Below are positions 49,981 to 59,945 of a stretch of 64,000 nucleotides of DNA, piece by piece. The translations under genes were made by a program, and so were the position numbers. The stretch comes from NORP240 sp942492445 (GTDB taxonomy: Bacteria; Pseudomonadota; Gammaproteobacteria; Pseudomonadales; Pseudohongiellaceae). The stretch's first letter is position 1, and every line of letters begins with the position of its first letter. The notes below the pieces were generated by a model. The model did no database searches. It saw only the letters and a list, made by a program, of their open reading frames with translations, and was not told where the DNA came from. The stretch is from NCBI GenBank assembly GCA_942492445.1, contig CALOEW010000006.1:1-64000 (forward strand), read 5' to 3'.

Positions 49981-51441
49981 TCAGAACAGCGTAGTTTGTC
50001 GACGGGCTATGAGGCTTTTCCAAGTCTCGCTATGCAGTTCACGAGGCTTTATGTGGGCTTTTGGTTTGCCCCAGTTATCCAGCAGCAGTTTGATGTCAGT
50101 CTTCTTGATCAGCCGCAGTTCATTAAAACCTATGCGCTCATAGGGCATCTGCAGTCCAGCGATTTCATCCAGGTCAACCTGTTTGAGCTGGGACAGCGGC
50201 AGGTTTGGTAATCCTTTGACGCGGTCATGGAGAAAACTAGCCTGGGCCGCCAGATTGTAAAGCCCCTTGAGTTCCGTGTTGACGTCCTCGCCATACTGGG
50301 CAAGGTGCTTGATTCTGGCCCGGAGTATGAGGGAGGCCTGCTGATAGGCGCTCCAAAGCGGTAATTGCTCCTGGCAGATCCGTAACGCGTCATCGAGGCG
50401 ATCCAGCTTCTTTAATTCTGCGATCTGGTCCAGCCAGCTGTCCAGGAATCCGCCCTCATCAACGCCGGCGGAGTCTGGGGGCAGGGAATCGTCACCGCTA
50501 TCGACCTGGCCAGCCGGCCCGAAAGTCGAATCTGAAACCCTGACTGAGTCGGCAGGCCTGTTGCCGATGTCGTCCGTGTGGACTGCCTGGGGGGAAACCT
50601 CTGCTTCGGATTCAGTCTCAGTCGCTGCCAGCTGGGCAGCAGTCCGGGTGCCTCCACCTCCAATTCCCTTGTCAACGCCGGCCCCGGATTCATTGGCCGG
50701 TCCGGATGCCGATGCGGGTCCGGTCCCGTTGTCTCCATCCTTGTGGTCAGCACGCGAGGCTGGTTGTCGCTCAAATTCAGAATTTTCGATGTGGGACTGT
50801 GCTGCCGGTTGTCGGGGTGACTCCGGACCCGCTTCGCTGGTGGACTGTTCCGTTGTCTGAAGTTGAGAGGGTGATTCCTCTGCCAAGGTTGGTGATTGTG
50901 ATTGCGCGAAGTCTGCCGGAGAGCCCGTCTCAGGAATGCCACTTACCTTGGCATCGGGCTTTGTCTCGTGGACGATTCTGTTGTCAGGACTGGCACTGTG
51001 CGGGGCCCGCTCGACCCCGTCGGGTAAAGTGATTTCAGTGTCCTCGTCCTTCAGATTGCGCTGGCTCTCGCCTGCAGGCGGCTCGAGAATCTCGGTCTTT
51101 TCTCGTGCTTCCTGACGCAACTTCTGTTCCTGCGGATCAACGGGCCGGGTGTCCTCCTGGTCGTGCTCCCCGCCCTGAGGAGCTCCTGCCAGGCTCTCCC
51201 GATTCGGCCTCACGCCAGAGGTGACAGGCGACGAGGCCGTTTCCGGCAATGCCCGCTCCAGCATGTCGTCTTCAAAGCTGAGGTCCGGCAGATTGGGATC
51301 AAGTGATGTATTGTCCAGCGGAGGCAGGGGATCGTGTTTATCCGCATTGGATTGAGCTACTGAAAGCTGATACCTGTGCAGACCAAGCACCAGCAGCACC
51401 AGCAGGGCGAGCACTAGGACACTGATCAATAGGACTAGCAT
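49981..51441 (-). CDS. hypothetical inner-membrane-anchored protein with long low-complexity linker
   Basis: The 486-residue protein has one strong N-terminal membrane helix (residues 1-22). A disordered stretch of about 300 residues rich in Ser, Pro, Glu, Asp and Gly follows, then a folded C-terminal part of about 150 residues (from DSWLDQIAELKKLDRLDDAL) that looks helical, like a short TPR-type repeat (RICQEQLPLWSAYQQASLILRARI). The topology suggests a small soluble domain held from the membrane by a flexible tether. No family is recognised; it stands alone upstream of tRNA-Glu, on the opposite strand. Confidence 0.7.
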   Translation of the reverse strand: MLVLLISVLVLALLVLLVLGLHRYQLSVAQSNADKHDPLPPLDNTSLDPNLPDLSFEDDMLERALPETASSPVTSGVRPNRESLAGAPQGGEHDQEDTRPVDPQEQKLRQEAREKTEILEPPAGESQRNLKDEDTEITLPDGVERAPHSASPDNRIVHETKPDAKVSGIPETGSPADFAQSQSPTLAEESPSQLQTTEQSTSEAGPESPRQPAAQSHIENSEFERQPASRADHKDGDNGTGPASASGPANESGAGVDKGIGGGGTRTAAQLAATETESEAEVSPQAVHTDDIGNRPADSVRVSDSTFGPAGQVDSGDDSLPPDSAGVDEGGFLDSWLDQIAELKKLDRLDDALRICQEQLPLWSAYQQASLILRARIKHLAQYGEDVNTELKGLYNLAAQASFLHDRVKGLPNLPLSQLKQVDLDEIAGLQMPYERIGFNELRLIKKTDIKLLLDNWGKPKAHIKPRELHSETWKSLIARRQTTLF

Positions 51442-51859
51442 CGAATCTGGGATTCCTGGTTAATAGTCAGCCACCGGGTTGGCACAATTTTCAAGTATAC
51501 AGTCGGGGCTGGTATCCCGAGGTGGAGATGATAACAGACCTTATACACCTGTGCCTGAAAGACTCCCGACAGTGTGACTATATTCACGTGAGGCGCTTAT
51601 TGCGAGTGCAGGACTCGGCATCGAATCTTGGCCGGATGGAGGGGCTGGCGAACCGGACCGGCGGCGCAGGATAAGCAGCAACCGGTTGTGCTCTGTCCAG
51701 GCGGAAAAGAGGCAGGCCAGGGTCTGGCTGCAGTTTCCGGTTGAAGTCCATGTAATGGCAAAGGATAGTGGGAATTTTTTTAGCAATTGCTTGACTGCGG
51801 GACAAAGGATTCTTAGAATCCCTCGCTCTTTCGCGGACACCCGCAAAGACATCCTGTAC
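51442..51859. other. 418-base gap before tRNA-Glu
   Basis: Divergent control region for the 486-aa gene and the tRNA-Glu gene. The tRNA promoter is at 51791-51819. No further gene or RNA is recognised. Most of this stretch reappears, eroded and inverted, at 63.72-64.0 kb. Confidence 0.6.
51791..51819 (+). promoter_or_regulatory. sigma70 promoter of tRNA-Glu with GC-rich discriminator
   Basis: TTGACT (51791-51796), 17-base spacer, TAGAAT (51814-51819), followed by CCCTCGC. A GC-rich stretch just after the -10 is typical of stringently controlled stable-RNA promoters. Confidence 0.7.
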
Positions 51860-51935
<76 letters not shown>

Positions 51936-52227
51936 CTTCCATACTGTTTTCCCTGTTGAAAATTCCACCTGAGCGACCCGGGAACTGGAGATCCGAGATC
52001 TGCCCGGTCAGCCTGCTATTGTGGTTTTCGCCGTCTTGATTCGTCCCCACCCTTGGACTGTGCTGTGCGGGTATTGGTCTCCATCAGCGTCGGGCAGCTG
52101 AACTAAAGCAGTTTTCAACCGATTTTCCCTTGAGTTTTCATGCTGTTGAGGCTAAATTATAAGTAGCCTTTTTTGTTAAGGCTATTTTTTAATTAACCGT
52201 TATTTCAGCGCCAGAATTCATCTCATT

Positions 52228-53157
52228 ATGCCAGCCAAGCGTTCGCCCAACTGTCCAGCACATTCACTGGTGGAAGCTATCGAAAAAACCCGGTTGATCT
52301 ATGCCGCAGAAGGCCGAAACAGCTTTTCCGGTGCCCGGGCGGTGGCCAGAATGGGTTACAACGGTCTCAATGGCGCATCACGGCGCGCTCTCGGTGCGAT
52401 CAGAGGTTTCGGGCTGGTTGCAGGTCGCGGAGTGGAACTGCGGATTTCCGATGACGCCGTGCTGGTTATCGCCGATGCCGATGCCGACGACCAGAGTGAC
52501 AGGCAGGCGGCGCTGCTGCGCTGCCTGCAACATAACAGAGTATTCGGTGATCTTTATGAACGCTATGGCCAGCAGGGCTCGTCCCATGAGATATCCGGCT
52601 ACCTGCAGAAAAAATACCATTTCAAGCCCAATGCGGCGGACAGGACTGCCGAAATTTTTCGCGACTCCCTGCGGATGCTCGCGTCGCGCGCACCGATAGC
52701 AGGTGCTGATGCAGCCGCCGGGGCGACCGAATTCACTGCTGCCGTTGCTGGGAGTCCAGGGATAACCTCGGTGGCATCCGGCGATGGTGCCGCAGGGGTG
52801 CCCGGCGTGGCGTCGCGGGTGGGTACCGGAACCGCGATGCCATCAGTTTCCGGGATTGAACTCGATGGCACCGATCCGGTTGCAGTAGGGGCATCGGACT
52901 CTGACTTAAAGGACACCGGGCACCGGCAGGACAGCTTTGTGCTGGATCGAGGGGTGGCGAGTCTGAGCTGGCCGGAAAAGATGACCGCTGAAGAGTTCGA
53001 AGATTTTACCGACTGGCTGATTCTTGAGCATCGCAAAATCGCACGCCGGATCGGGGGAGCGCTTGTGCGCCTGAGCAGGCACGGACCAGGCAGTCCGAAG
53101 CCGGAGAAAGGGGAGGGCAACGGGGCCCGCGACGGTGGTGAATACAGCGGCGATTGA
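52228..53157 (+). CDS. hypothetical protein of an uncharacterised N-terminal helix-rich family
   Basis: The 309-residue protein has a conserved-looking N-terminal part (about 1-160: KRSPNCPAHSLVEAIEKTR, MGYNGLNGASRRALGAI, GYLQKKYHFKPNAADRTAEIFRD). I associate this pattern with a scattered family of unknown proteins with a winged-helix-like start. An Ala/Gly/Val-rich linker (160-235) follows, then a short C-terminal segment SWPEKMTAEEFEDFTDWLILEHRKIARR. A nucleic-acid-binding role is a guess. Family members are often in accessory DNA; here it stands between tRNA-Glu and an ABC exporter. Confidence 0.65.
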   Translation: MPAKRSPNCPAHSLVEAIEKTRLIYAAEGRNSFSGARAVARMGYNGLNGASRRALGAIRGFGLVAGRGVELRISDDAVLVIADADADDQSDRQAALLRCLQHNRVFGDLYERYGQQGSSHEISGYLQKKYHFKPNAADRTAEIFRDSLRMLASRAPIAGADAAAGATEFTAAVAGSPGITSVASGDGAAGVPGVASRVGTGTAMPSVSGIELDGTDPVAVGASDSDLKDTGHRQDSFVLDRGVASLSWPEKMTAEEFEDFTDWLILEHRKIARRIGGALVRLSRHGPGSPKPEKGEGNGARDGGEYSGD

Positions 53158-53273
53158 AGGCATCTGCAATGGCCGCCGGGGCCTCCCGCCAGAGCAAGGG
53201 CCGCCGGTTGCAGAGTGGTAAAATTACCCGCATACTCCGTCAGTTTTAAACCCGCTATCATGCAAAATCCCAG

Positions 53274-54194
53274 ATGACTGCTGCAATTTCGATCGAAAAC
53301 CTTTGTAAAACTTATGATAACGGTCATGAGGCCCTGAAGGGGATCTCCCTTGAGGTGAACCCCGGGGATTTCTTCGCCCTGCTGGGTCCCAATGGTGCCG
53401 GCAAATCTACGACCATTGGTGTTATCGCCACCCTGGTGAAGAAAACCTCGGGCAAGGTGACTGTTTTCGGCAAGGACGTGGACACCCATGTGTTTGAGAC
53501 CAAGTTGGACCTTGGCATGGTTCCTCAGGAAATCAATTTCAGTCAGTTCGAGCGCGTGCGGGATATCGTCCTGACCCAGGCGGGTTATTACGGGCTGTCA
53601 CGGAAAGTGGCTGCCGAACGGGCCGAGATCTACCTGCGCAAACTGGGCCTGTGGGACAAGCGTCTGGTACGTTCACGGACTCTTTCCGGGGGGATGAAGA
53701 GACGGTTGATGATCGCCAGGGCACTGGTGCACGAGCCTGGATTGTTGATTCTGGACGAGCCCACGGCCGGAGTGGACATAGAACTGCGACGCTCCATGTG
53801 GGAATTTCTCACCGAAATCAACCAGGCCGGCACCACGATTATCCTCACTACCCATTATCTGGAAGAGGCGGAACACCTGTGTCGTAACATCGCAATAATC
53901 GACGAGGGAGAAATCATCGAGAACACCTCAATGAAGAGTCTGCTGTCACAACTGGATTCCCAGGTGTTCATACTCGACCTGGTGAATGAACTGTTCGAAT
54001 TACCCGAAGATGCACCGGACGGGGTGACTCTCCATAAGGTTGACAACCACTGCCTGGAGGTGGGGATTTCAGGTTCCCGAGACCTGGGAGAAATCTTTTC
54101 CTATCTGGGAAGTCGAGGTATTCAGGTTACCAGCATGCGTAACAAGACCAATCGTCTGGAGCAGCTTTTCCTTTCCAAGTTGCGAGAAGAGTAA
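53274..54194 (+). CDS. yadG: ABC-2 type exporter ATP-binding protein (YadG-like)
   Basis: The 306-residue ATPase has Walker A GPNGAGKST (about 39-47), the signature LSGGMKRRL, Walker B LLILDEPTAGVD and the switch His in LTTHYLEEAEH. It pairs with the permease encoded 6 bases downstream. The substrate is unknown in the YadGH family. Part of this gene recurs inverted and eroded at 62.47-62.95 kb. Confidence 0.92.
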   Translation: MTAAISIENLCKTYDNGHEALKGISLEVNPGDFFALLGPNGAGKSTTIGVIATLVKKTSGKVTVFGKDVDTHVFETKLDLGMVPQEINFSQFERVRDIVLTQAGYYGLSRKVAAERAEIYLRKLGLWDKRLVRSRTLSGGMKRRLMIARALVHEPGLLILDEPTAGVDIELRRSMWEFLTEINQAGTTIILTTHYLEEAEHLCRNIAIIDEGEIIENTSMKSLLSQLDSQVFILDLVNELFELPEDAPDGVTLHKVDNHCLEVGISGSRDLGEIFSYLGSRGIQVTSMRNKTNRLEQLFLSKLREE

Positions 54195-54200
54195 GCCACC

Positions 54201-54983
54201 GTGTCCCGTTTTTCCGCCAATCACAAGTACATTGCTTTCGAAACCATTGTTATCAAGGAAGTACGACGCTTTTCCCGGATCTGGCTTCAGACCCTGGTGC
54301 CGCCGGCGATCACGATCGGCCTGTATTTTGTGATCTTCGGGAATCTGATCGGGCGCCGGGTAGGGGATATGGGCGGATTTCAGTATATGGATTTTATTGT
54401 CCCCGGCCTGATCATGATGGCGGTTATACAGAATTCCTACTCCAACGTGGTGTCTTCTTTTTTCAGTCACAAATTTCAGCGCTGCATTGAAGAGTTGCTC
54501 GTGGCGCCGGTGCCAAACTATGTCATTCTGTCGGGATTTGTCGTAGGAGGAATGGCACGTGGTCTGGCAGTCGGGGCCATCGTGACCGTGATGTCACTTT
54601 TCTTCACCGACCTGAGTATCAACAATCCACTGCTGACCTGTTCGGTCATACTACTGACTTCCATGGTGTTCTCGCTGGCGGGGTTTATCAATGCGCTGTT
54701 TGCCAACAGTTTTGACGATATTTCCATTATCCCGACGTTCGTCCTGACGCCGCTCATTTACCTGGGCGGTGTGTTCTACTCGTCGCAGCTGCTGCCGCCT
54801 TTCTGGCAGGCTATCTCAGCGCTGAATCCTATTTTCTACATGGTCAACACCTTTCGCTACGGTATCCTGGGTGTTTCCGACGTGAATACCCTGTGGGCGT
54901 TCGTGATTCTGCTGCTTTTCGCGGTATCGCTTTACGGTGGCTGCATCCTGCTTCTCAGGCGTGGCACCGGGCTGCGCAGCTGA
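54201..54983 (+). CDS. yadH: ABC-2 type exporter permease (YadH-like)
   Basis: The 260-residue permease has six hydrophobic helices. It has the ABC-2 family segment FLGG-type region read here as LTPLIYLGGVFYSSQLLPPFW, then ISALNPIFYMVNTFRYG. The start is GTG at 54201. It forms an inner-membrane exporter with YadG. Confidence 0.9.
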   Translation: MSRFSANHKYIAFETIVIKEVRRFSRIWLQTLVPPAITIGLYFVIFGNLIGRRVGDMGGFQYMDFIVPGLIMMAVIQNSYSNVVSSFFSHKFQRCIEELLVAPVPNYVILSGFVVGGMARGLAVGAIVTVMSLFFTDLSINNPLLTCSVILLTSMVFSLAGFINALFANSFDDISIIPTFVLTPLIYLGGVFYSSQLLPPFWQAISALNPIFYMVNTFRYGILGVSDVNTLWAFVILLLFAVSLYGGCILLLRRGTGLRS

Positions 54984-54995
54984 AAGGGGGGCCAC

Positions 54996-55814
54996 ATGGA
55001 CAGCAACCCTCTGGGCAAGGCTACTGAATACCCGACCCGCTATGATCCGGGGTTGCTTTACGGGATTCCCCGCTGGGCCTCGCGTTCCCTGCTCGACATC
55101 GACAAAAAGGTGGAACTGCACGGCTTTGATATCTGGCGCGCTTATGAACTGTCCTGGCTGGATGAAAACGGCAAGCCCGAGGTCGCAATGGGAGAAATCT
55201 ATTTCGATGCCCGTTCTGAAAGCCTGGTCGAGTCAAAATCGTTGAAGCTGTACCTGAACTCTCTCAACAACGAAGTGTTCGGCAGCAGTGCCGCCCTGGC
55301 CGATCGTGTAGCCGGCGACCTGAAACAAATCACCCAGTCCGAAGTCCAGGTGTTAATCCGGCAGCTCGGGGAAAGCCCGCTTGGTCACATTCGGATTCCG
55401 CCGGGCAAGTGCATCGACAACCTGGCATTCAAAGTCACCGAACTGCAGCCCGATGCCGACCTGCTTGCAACCACTGGATCCACGTCTGAACAGTGCGCCC
55501 TGTACAGCAACCTGTTTCGATCCAATTGTCCAATTACCGGACAACCGGACTGGGCTACTGTCCTGGTGCAGTACAGCGGGCCCACAATTGAGGAAAAAGG
55601 GCTTCTCGCCTACCTTTGTTCTTTTCGCCAGCACGCCGCCTATCACGAGGAATGCGCGGAACGGATATACCGGGATCTGATGCTCAAATGTACGCCGGAA
55701 ACACTGATTGTGGGCATGAACTTCAATCGCCGTGGAGGTCTGGATATCAATCCATTCCGCAGCAACCGGCCAATCAGTCCAGACCGCCGCAACTACCGCT
55801 TTGTGCGGCAATAG
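54996..55814 (+). CDS. queF: NADPH-dependent 7-cyano-7-deazaguanine reductase (preQ1 synthase), long form
   Basis: The 272-residue bimodular QueF has the substrate-binding N-terminal half with ESKSLKLYLNSLNNEVF and a C-terminal half with the catalytic Cys in SNCPITGQPDWATV and the Glu/His region RQHAAYHEECAERI. It reduces preQ0 to preQ1 in queuosine synthesis. It starts 12 bases after yadH and may share its transcript, without an evident functional link. Confidence 0.93.
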   Translation: MDSNPLGKATEYPTRYDPGLLYGIPRWASRSLLDIDKKVELHGFDIWRAYELSWLDENGKPEVAMGEIYFDARSESLVESKSLKLYLNSLNNEVFGSSAALADRVAGDLKQITQSEVQVLIRQLGESPLGHIRIPPGKCIDNLAFKVTELQPDADLLATTGSTSEQCALYSNLFRSNCPITGQPDWATVLVQYSGPTIEEKGLLAYLCSFRQHAAYHEECAERIYRDLMLKCTPETLIVGMNFNRRGGLDINPFRSNRPISPDRRNYRFVRQ

Positions 55815-55988
55815 GCAGGATCCGGCGGAAGGGACTTTGTGGGCGGACTTATCCGGAGGCCTGACCTCTTCCCTGACGCAGCCTGGGCTCCGTTGTGAAA
55901 AACCACATGGCTGCGCGCGGTCAACCTTGTTTTTTAGCCAGGTCTGGCCCCGTCCTGATTGCGCCACACAGGGTTTCCAACAAGACGG

Positions 55989-57797
55989 TCATTCAATCAC
56001 CATCAGAATCTCTCCGGGGGTTACCCGGTCACCTTTGGTCACATGGATTTCCGAAACCGTCCCGTCGATATTGGCAAGAATCTCAGATTCCATTTTCATC
56101 GCTTCGGTTACCAGCACCGGTTGCCCCGCTTCCACTCGATCCCCGGCTTTGACCAGTACATCGACGATATTGCCAGGCATGGCTGCTGTGACGTGCCCCG
56201 GTTCAGTCGCCTTGGCGCGCTTGCTGCCCTTATCGGCCACGTACTCATTCAATGGTTCAAAGGTGACTTCCTCGGGCATGCCGTCCAGGGAAATGTAGAG
56301 TTTGCGCTTGCTGCCTCCGGAACTGCCGACCCCGGTTATGGCAACGTCGTAGGTCTCACCATGGACATCCAGTTTGAACTCTGTGGCGACTTTGCTGACT
56401 TCCCGTGAGGGCTGATCTGCTGCCCGCATCGGTTCCAGAAGTTCGGGCTGCAGGTTGCCCTCGGCGCGCTGCTTCAGGAACTCCCGCCCCAGATCGGGGA
56501 ACATGGCATAAATCATGACATCGTCTTCTGATTGGGCCATGTCACCAATCTCCCGGCGCAATTTATCCAGCTCGGGTTTGAGGGAATCGGCTGGGCGTTC
56601 CTCGTTGGGGTGTTCGCTACCGATGGCTTTTCGCTGCACTTCAGCGTTCACTGCAGCGGGAGGTTTGCCATAGCCACCCTGGAAATAACGTTTCACCTCA
56701 TTGGTGATGGTCTTGTAGCGTTCACCCGCCAGCACATTGTATACAGCCTGAGTTCCGACAATCTGCGATGTCGGCGTCACCAGTGGCGGAAAGCCGAGAT
56801 CTTCGCGGACTCTCGGGATTTCAGCGAATACCTCCTTGATGCGGTCGAGGGCATTCTGTTCTTTCAACTGGTTGGCCAGGTTCGACATCATGCCGCCGGG
56901 CACCTGATTGATCTGAACCGCAATGTCTTCACGGGTGAATTCATTCTCGAACTGATGGTATTTTTTACGTACTTCACGGAAATAATCGGCAATCTCCGAG
57001 AGCAGCTCCAGGTCCAGACCGGTGTCGTAAGGGGTGTCCTTCAAAGCTGCCACCTGTGACTCAGTGGAGGGATGCGAGGTGCCGCCGGCCAAAGCGGAAA
57101 TGGCAGTGTCGATGCGATCGGCACCGGCTTCAATGGCCTTAAGCTGGCACAGCGGCGCCAGGCCGGAGGTGGAGTGGCTGTGAATGACCAGAGGCAGGTC
57201 TACGCCTGATTTAATGGCACTGACCAGTTCGAAGGTGGCATAGGGCGTCAGGAGGCCGGCCATGTCCTTGATGGCGATGGAATCGGCGCCCATGTCTTTC
57301 AACTCGGTTGCCTGTTGCGTAAAAAGTTCAGGGGTGTGCACCGGGCTGGTGGTGTAACAGATAGTCCCCTGGGCGTGCTTGCCTGCGTGCTTGACTGCGG
57401 TCATCGCGGTTTCAATATTACGCAGGTCATTCAGGGCATCGAATACCCGGAACACATCGATGCCGTTGTCGGCGGAGCGTGCCACGAACGCTGCTACCAC
57501 GTCGTCGGCATAGTGCCGGTATCCAAGCAGGTTCTGCCCCCGCAGCAGCATCTGCAGCCGGCTGTTGGGCAGCGCTTCACGAAGGCGGCGCAGGCGCTCC
57601 CAGGGGTCTTCCTTGAGAAATCGGATACAGGCATCAAAAGTGGCGCCGCCCCAGACTTCCAGAGACCAGTAGCCGACCTTGTCGAGTTTTTCACAGATCG
57701 GCAGCATGTCGTCAGTGCGCATACGGGTTGCAATAAGCGACTGGTGCGCATCGCGGAGAATGACGTCGGTAACCTGTATGGGTTTTTTTTCTGGCAT
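55989..57797 (-). CDS. pycB: pyruvate carboxylase subunit B (OadA-like carboxyltransferase plus biotin carrier)
   Basis: From the ATG at 57797 the protein has 602 residues. The carboxyltransferase barrel begins VTDVILRDAHQSLIATRMRT and holds the metal-site HSHSTSG. The C-terminal biotinyl domain has the biotin-accepting Lys in TEAMKMESEI. With PycA, encoded upstream, it forms the two-subunit pyruvate carboxylase that makes oxaloacetate for gluconeogenesis and anaplerosis. It is often annotated as oxaloacetate decarboxylase alpha, but no OadB or OadG membrane subunit is nearby and the biotin carboxylase partner is. The frame runs open upstream into pycA. Confidence 0.9.
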   Translation of the reverse strand: MPEKKPIQVTDVILRDAHQSLIATRMRTDDMLPICEKLDKVGYWSLEVWGGATFDACIRFLKEDPWERLRRLREALPNSRLQMLLRGQNLLGYRHYADDVVAAFVARSADNGIDVFRVFDALNDLRNIETAMTAVKHAGKHAQGTICYTTSPVHTPELFTQQATELKDMGADSIAIKDMAGLLTPYATFELVSAIKSGVDLPLVIHSHSTSGLAPLCQLKAIEAGADRIDTAISALAGGTSHPSTESQVAALKDTPYDTGLDLELLSEIADYFREVRKKYHQFENEFTREDIAVQINQVPGGMMSNLANQLKEQNALDRIKEVFAEIPRVREDLGFPPLVTPTSQIVGTQAVYNVLAGERYKTITNEVKRYFQGGYGKPPAAVNAEVQRKAIGSEHPNEERPADSLKPELDKLRREIGDMAQSEDDVMIYAMFPDLGREFLKQRAEGNLQPELLEPMRAADQPSREVSKVATEFKLDVHGETYDVAITGVGSSGGSKRKLYISLDGMPEEVTFEPLNEYVADKGSKRAKATEPGHVTAAMPGNIVDVLVKAGDRVEAGQPVLVTEAMKMESEILANIDGTVSEIHVTKGDRVTPGEILMVIE

Positions 57798-57816
57798 AGA
57801 ATAATTCTCCTGAATG

Positions 57817-59244
57817 TCACCAGCCGGCATGGGCGGCGGCCGCGGCAGCCAGCGCCAGGGCGACTTCGGCCGGGTGGCGCTTGGTGGAATAATTGAGCAG
57901 TTCCGGATGTTCGCCGACAAAACTGGTATCAAAACAGCCGGATTGGAAGGTCTCGTGTTGCAGGATCCGCTTGTAGTAGGGGGCAGTGGTGCGAATACCG
58001 TGCAGGCGCATGTCATCCAGCGCCCGCTGCGCCCGGGCGATGGTTTCCTCCCAGGTCAAAGCCCAGATCACCAGTTTGAGGCACATGGAGTCGTAGTAGG
58101 GCGGGATTTCATAACCGGTGTAAATGGCGGTGTCCACTCGCACCCCTGGACCTCCAGGGGCGTAGTAGTGGGTGATACGGCCGAAGCTGGGCAGAAAGTC
58201 GTTCTTCGGGTCTTCGGCATTGATACGGAACTGCATGGAGAAGCCCCGGAACTGGATATCCTCCTGTGCATAGTGAAGGGGCAGACCGGCAGCGATGCGG
58301 AATTGTTCGCGCACGATATCGACGCCCGTTATCTGCTCGGTGATGGTGTGCTCTACCTGCACGCGGGTGTTCATTTCCATGAAATAGAATTCGTCGTCAG
58401 CGAGCAGGAATTCCACGGTACCGGCGTTGACATAGCCCACCGCTTTGGCCGCCCTGACTGCCAATTCACCGATATATTGGCGTTGCTGCGTTGACAGCTG
58501 TGGGCTTGGAGCGATTTCGATCAGTTTCTGATTGCGACGTTGAATGGAACAGTCACGCTCGTAAAGGTGAATGGTATTGCCGTGGCTGTCCGCGAGTATC
58601 TGCACTTCGATGTGGCGGGGGTTGACGATACATTTTTCCAGGAACACTTCGGCAGACCCGAAGGCCTTCTCGGCTTCCGAGATTACCCGCGGGTACTGCT
58701 TGCGCAATTCGTCAGCGTTGTCACAGCGCCTGATTCCACGGCCGCCACCGCCGGAGGTTGCCTTCAACATGACCGGATAACCGATGGTCCCGGCGACCTC
58801 CAGCGCTTCCTCCAGGCTGTCCAGGTTTCCTTCGGAGCCCGGGGTAACGGGCACACCTGCGGCACGCATGCTGTCGCGCGCCTGGGTCTTGTCTCCCATC
58901 CCGGCAATGACCTCGGAGCGTGGGCCCACGAAAATGATACCTTTCTGCTCACAGAGCCTGGCGAATTCGGCATTCTCGGAGAGAAAACCGTAACCGGGGT
59001 GAATCGCGTCGCAACCGGTTTCCAGCGCCAGGTTGACGATTCGACGCGGGTCCAGGTATCCGGCGATAGGGTCTTCTCCCAGGGAGTACGATTCGTCAGC
59101 CCGCTTGACGCAGAGGCCGTAGCGATCAGGTTCGGTGTAGATTGCAACCGAGCGGATTCCCAGCTCGCTGCAGGCTCTGACGATGCGCAATGCGATTTCA
59201 CCGCGGTTGGCGATGAGAACTTTTTTCAGCTTTTTTTCAGCCAT
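57817..59244 (-). CDS. pycA: pyruvate carboxylase subunit A (biotin carboxylase)
   Basis: The 475-residue ATP-grasp biotin carboxylase opens KKVLIANRGEIALRIVRACSELG and has the glycine-rich ATP loop KATSGGGGRGIRRC, MEMNTRVQVEHTITEQITG and the catalytic RINAEDP. It carboxylates the biotin of PycB, encoded 19 bases downstream on the same strand. The C-terminal ~25 residues end in an Ala-rich helix. Confidence 0.93.
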   Translation of the reverse strand: MAEKKLKKVLIANRGEIALRIVRACSELGIRSVAIYTEPDRYGLCVKRADESYSLGEDPIAGYLDPRRIVNLALETGCDAIHPGYGFLSENAEFARLCEQKGIIFVGPRSEVIAGMGDKTQARDSMRAAGVPVTPGSEGNLDSLEEALEVAGTIGYPVMLKATSGGGGRGIRRCDNADELRKQYPRVISEAEKAFGSAEVFLEKCIVNPRHIEVQILADSHGNTIHLYERDCSIQRRNQKLIEIAPSPQLSTQQRQYIGELAVRAAKAVGYVNAGTVEFLLADDEFYFMEMNTRVQVEHTITEQITGVDIVREQFRIAAGLPLHYAQEDIQFRGFSMQFRINAEDPKNDFLPSFGRITHYYAPGGPGVRVDTAIYTGYEIPPYYDSMCLKLVIWALTWEETIARAQRALDDMRLHGIRTTAPYYKRILQHETFQSGCFDTSFVGEHPELLNYSTKRHPAEVALALAAAAAAHAGW

Positions 59245-59640
59245 ATTTTCCCAGTCAATAGTGCCGGATTAATAACAGATGGACTGCCCCTGCGACTGCC
59301 CAGCGGCGTAGATTACCAGAATGAATCTATTTTCAAATAGCTGGTTCAATTTAAGATGTTCCGCAGAAGGCAGTCTGCTATCGCTACCGGGGCAGTAGAA
59401 CCGGAATGAATTCCGCCACGGCAGGCCTGACAACAACGTATAGGTGACCGGCAAGCCTTGTGTTATGGGGACTCCAGACGAATTCAACGATTTCATTGCC
59501 TTGTTCTGACAGGTGGGTGCCGGGTGGCGACAGAGCATCGTGTCATGGAACTGCTCTGAAGCGGTAACAACGCAATGATTGCGCTCAGGGTCCCTTGTAA
59601 TTACTGGGTCACTGGGCTAAAGTTACGCGCCCATTCGGGA
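59245..59640. other. intergenic DNA upstream of pycA, left of the fold axis
   Basis: About 400 bases with no gene. It should hold the pyc promoter; none is clear. Its mirror copy lies at 59.64-59.95 kb: the shared string GTCTGGAGTCCCCAT is at 59807-59821 on the plus strand and its complement near 59466-59480. The axis is near 59640, where GCGCCC-ATTC-GGG(A)GCGC (about 59628-59645) forms a small hairpin. Confidence 0.7.
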
Positions 59641-59945
59641 GCGCACCGGCCCTCCCTCGGGGAGTGAGCAGCCAAAATGCTCGCACGGGGGCCGAGTGAT
59701 GGGCTCCAGCTTGTTGTGTTGCCGGTGACCTAGCAGTCATCACGATGCTACAGGCTGGTTATGACGCCTGTCGCCACTAATCGGAACAAGACTGTCGTTG
59801 GATGCGTCTGGAGTCCCCATATACGTTGTTGTCGGGTACTGCCGTGGCTCCTTCCTGCCCCGGTAGCGACGACTACTGCGCCAGCTTCTCTGGCGGTACC
59901 AGCGACAGTACGGTCCATCTGTTGTGTCGGCACCCGACTGGGAAA

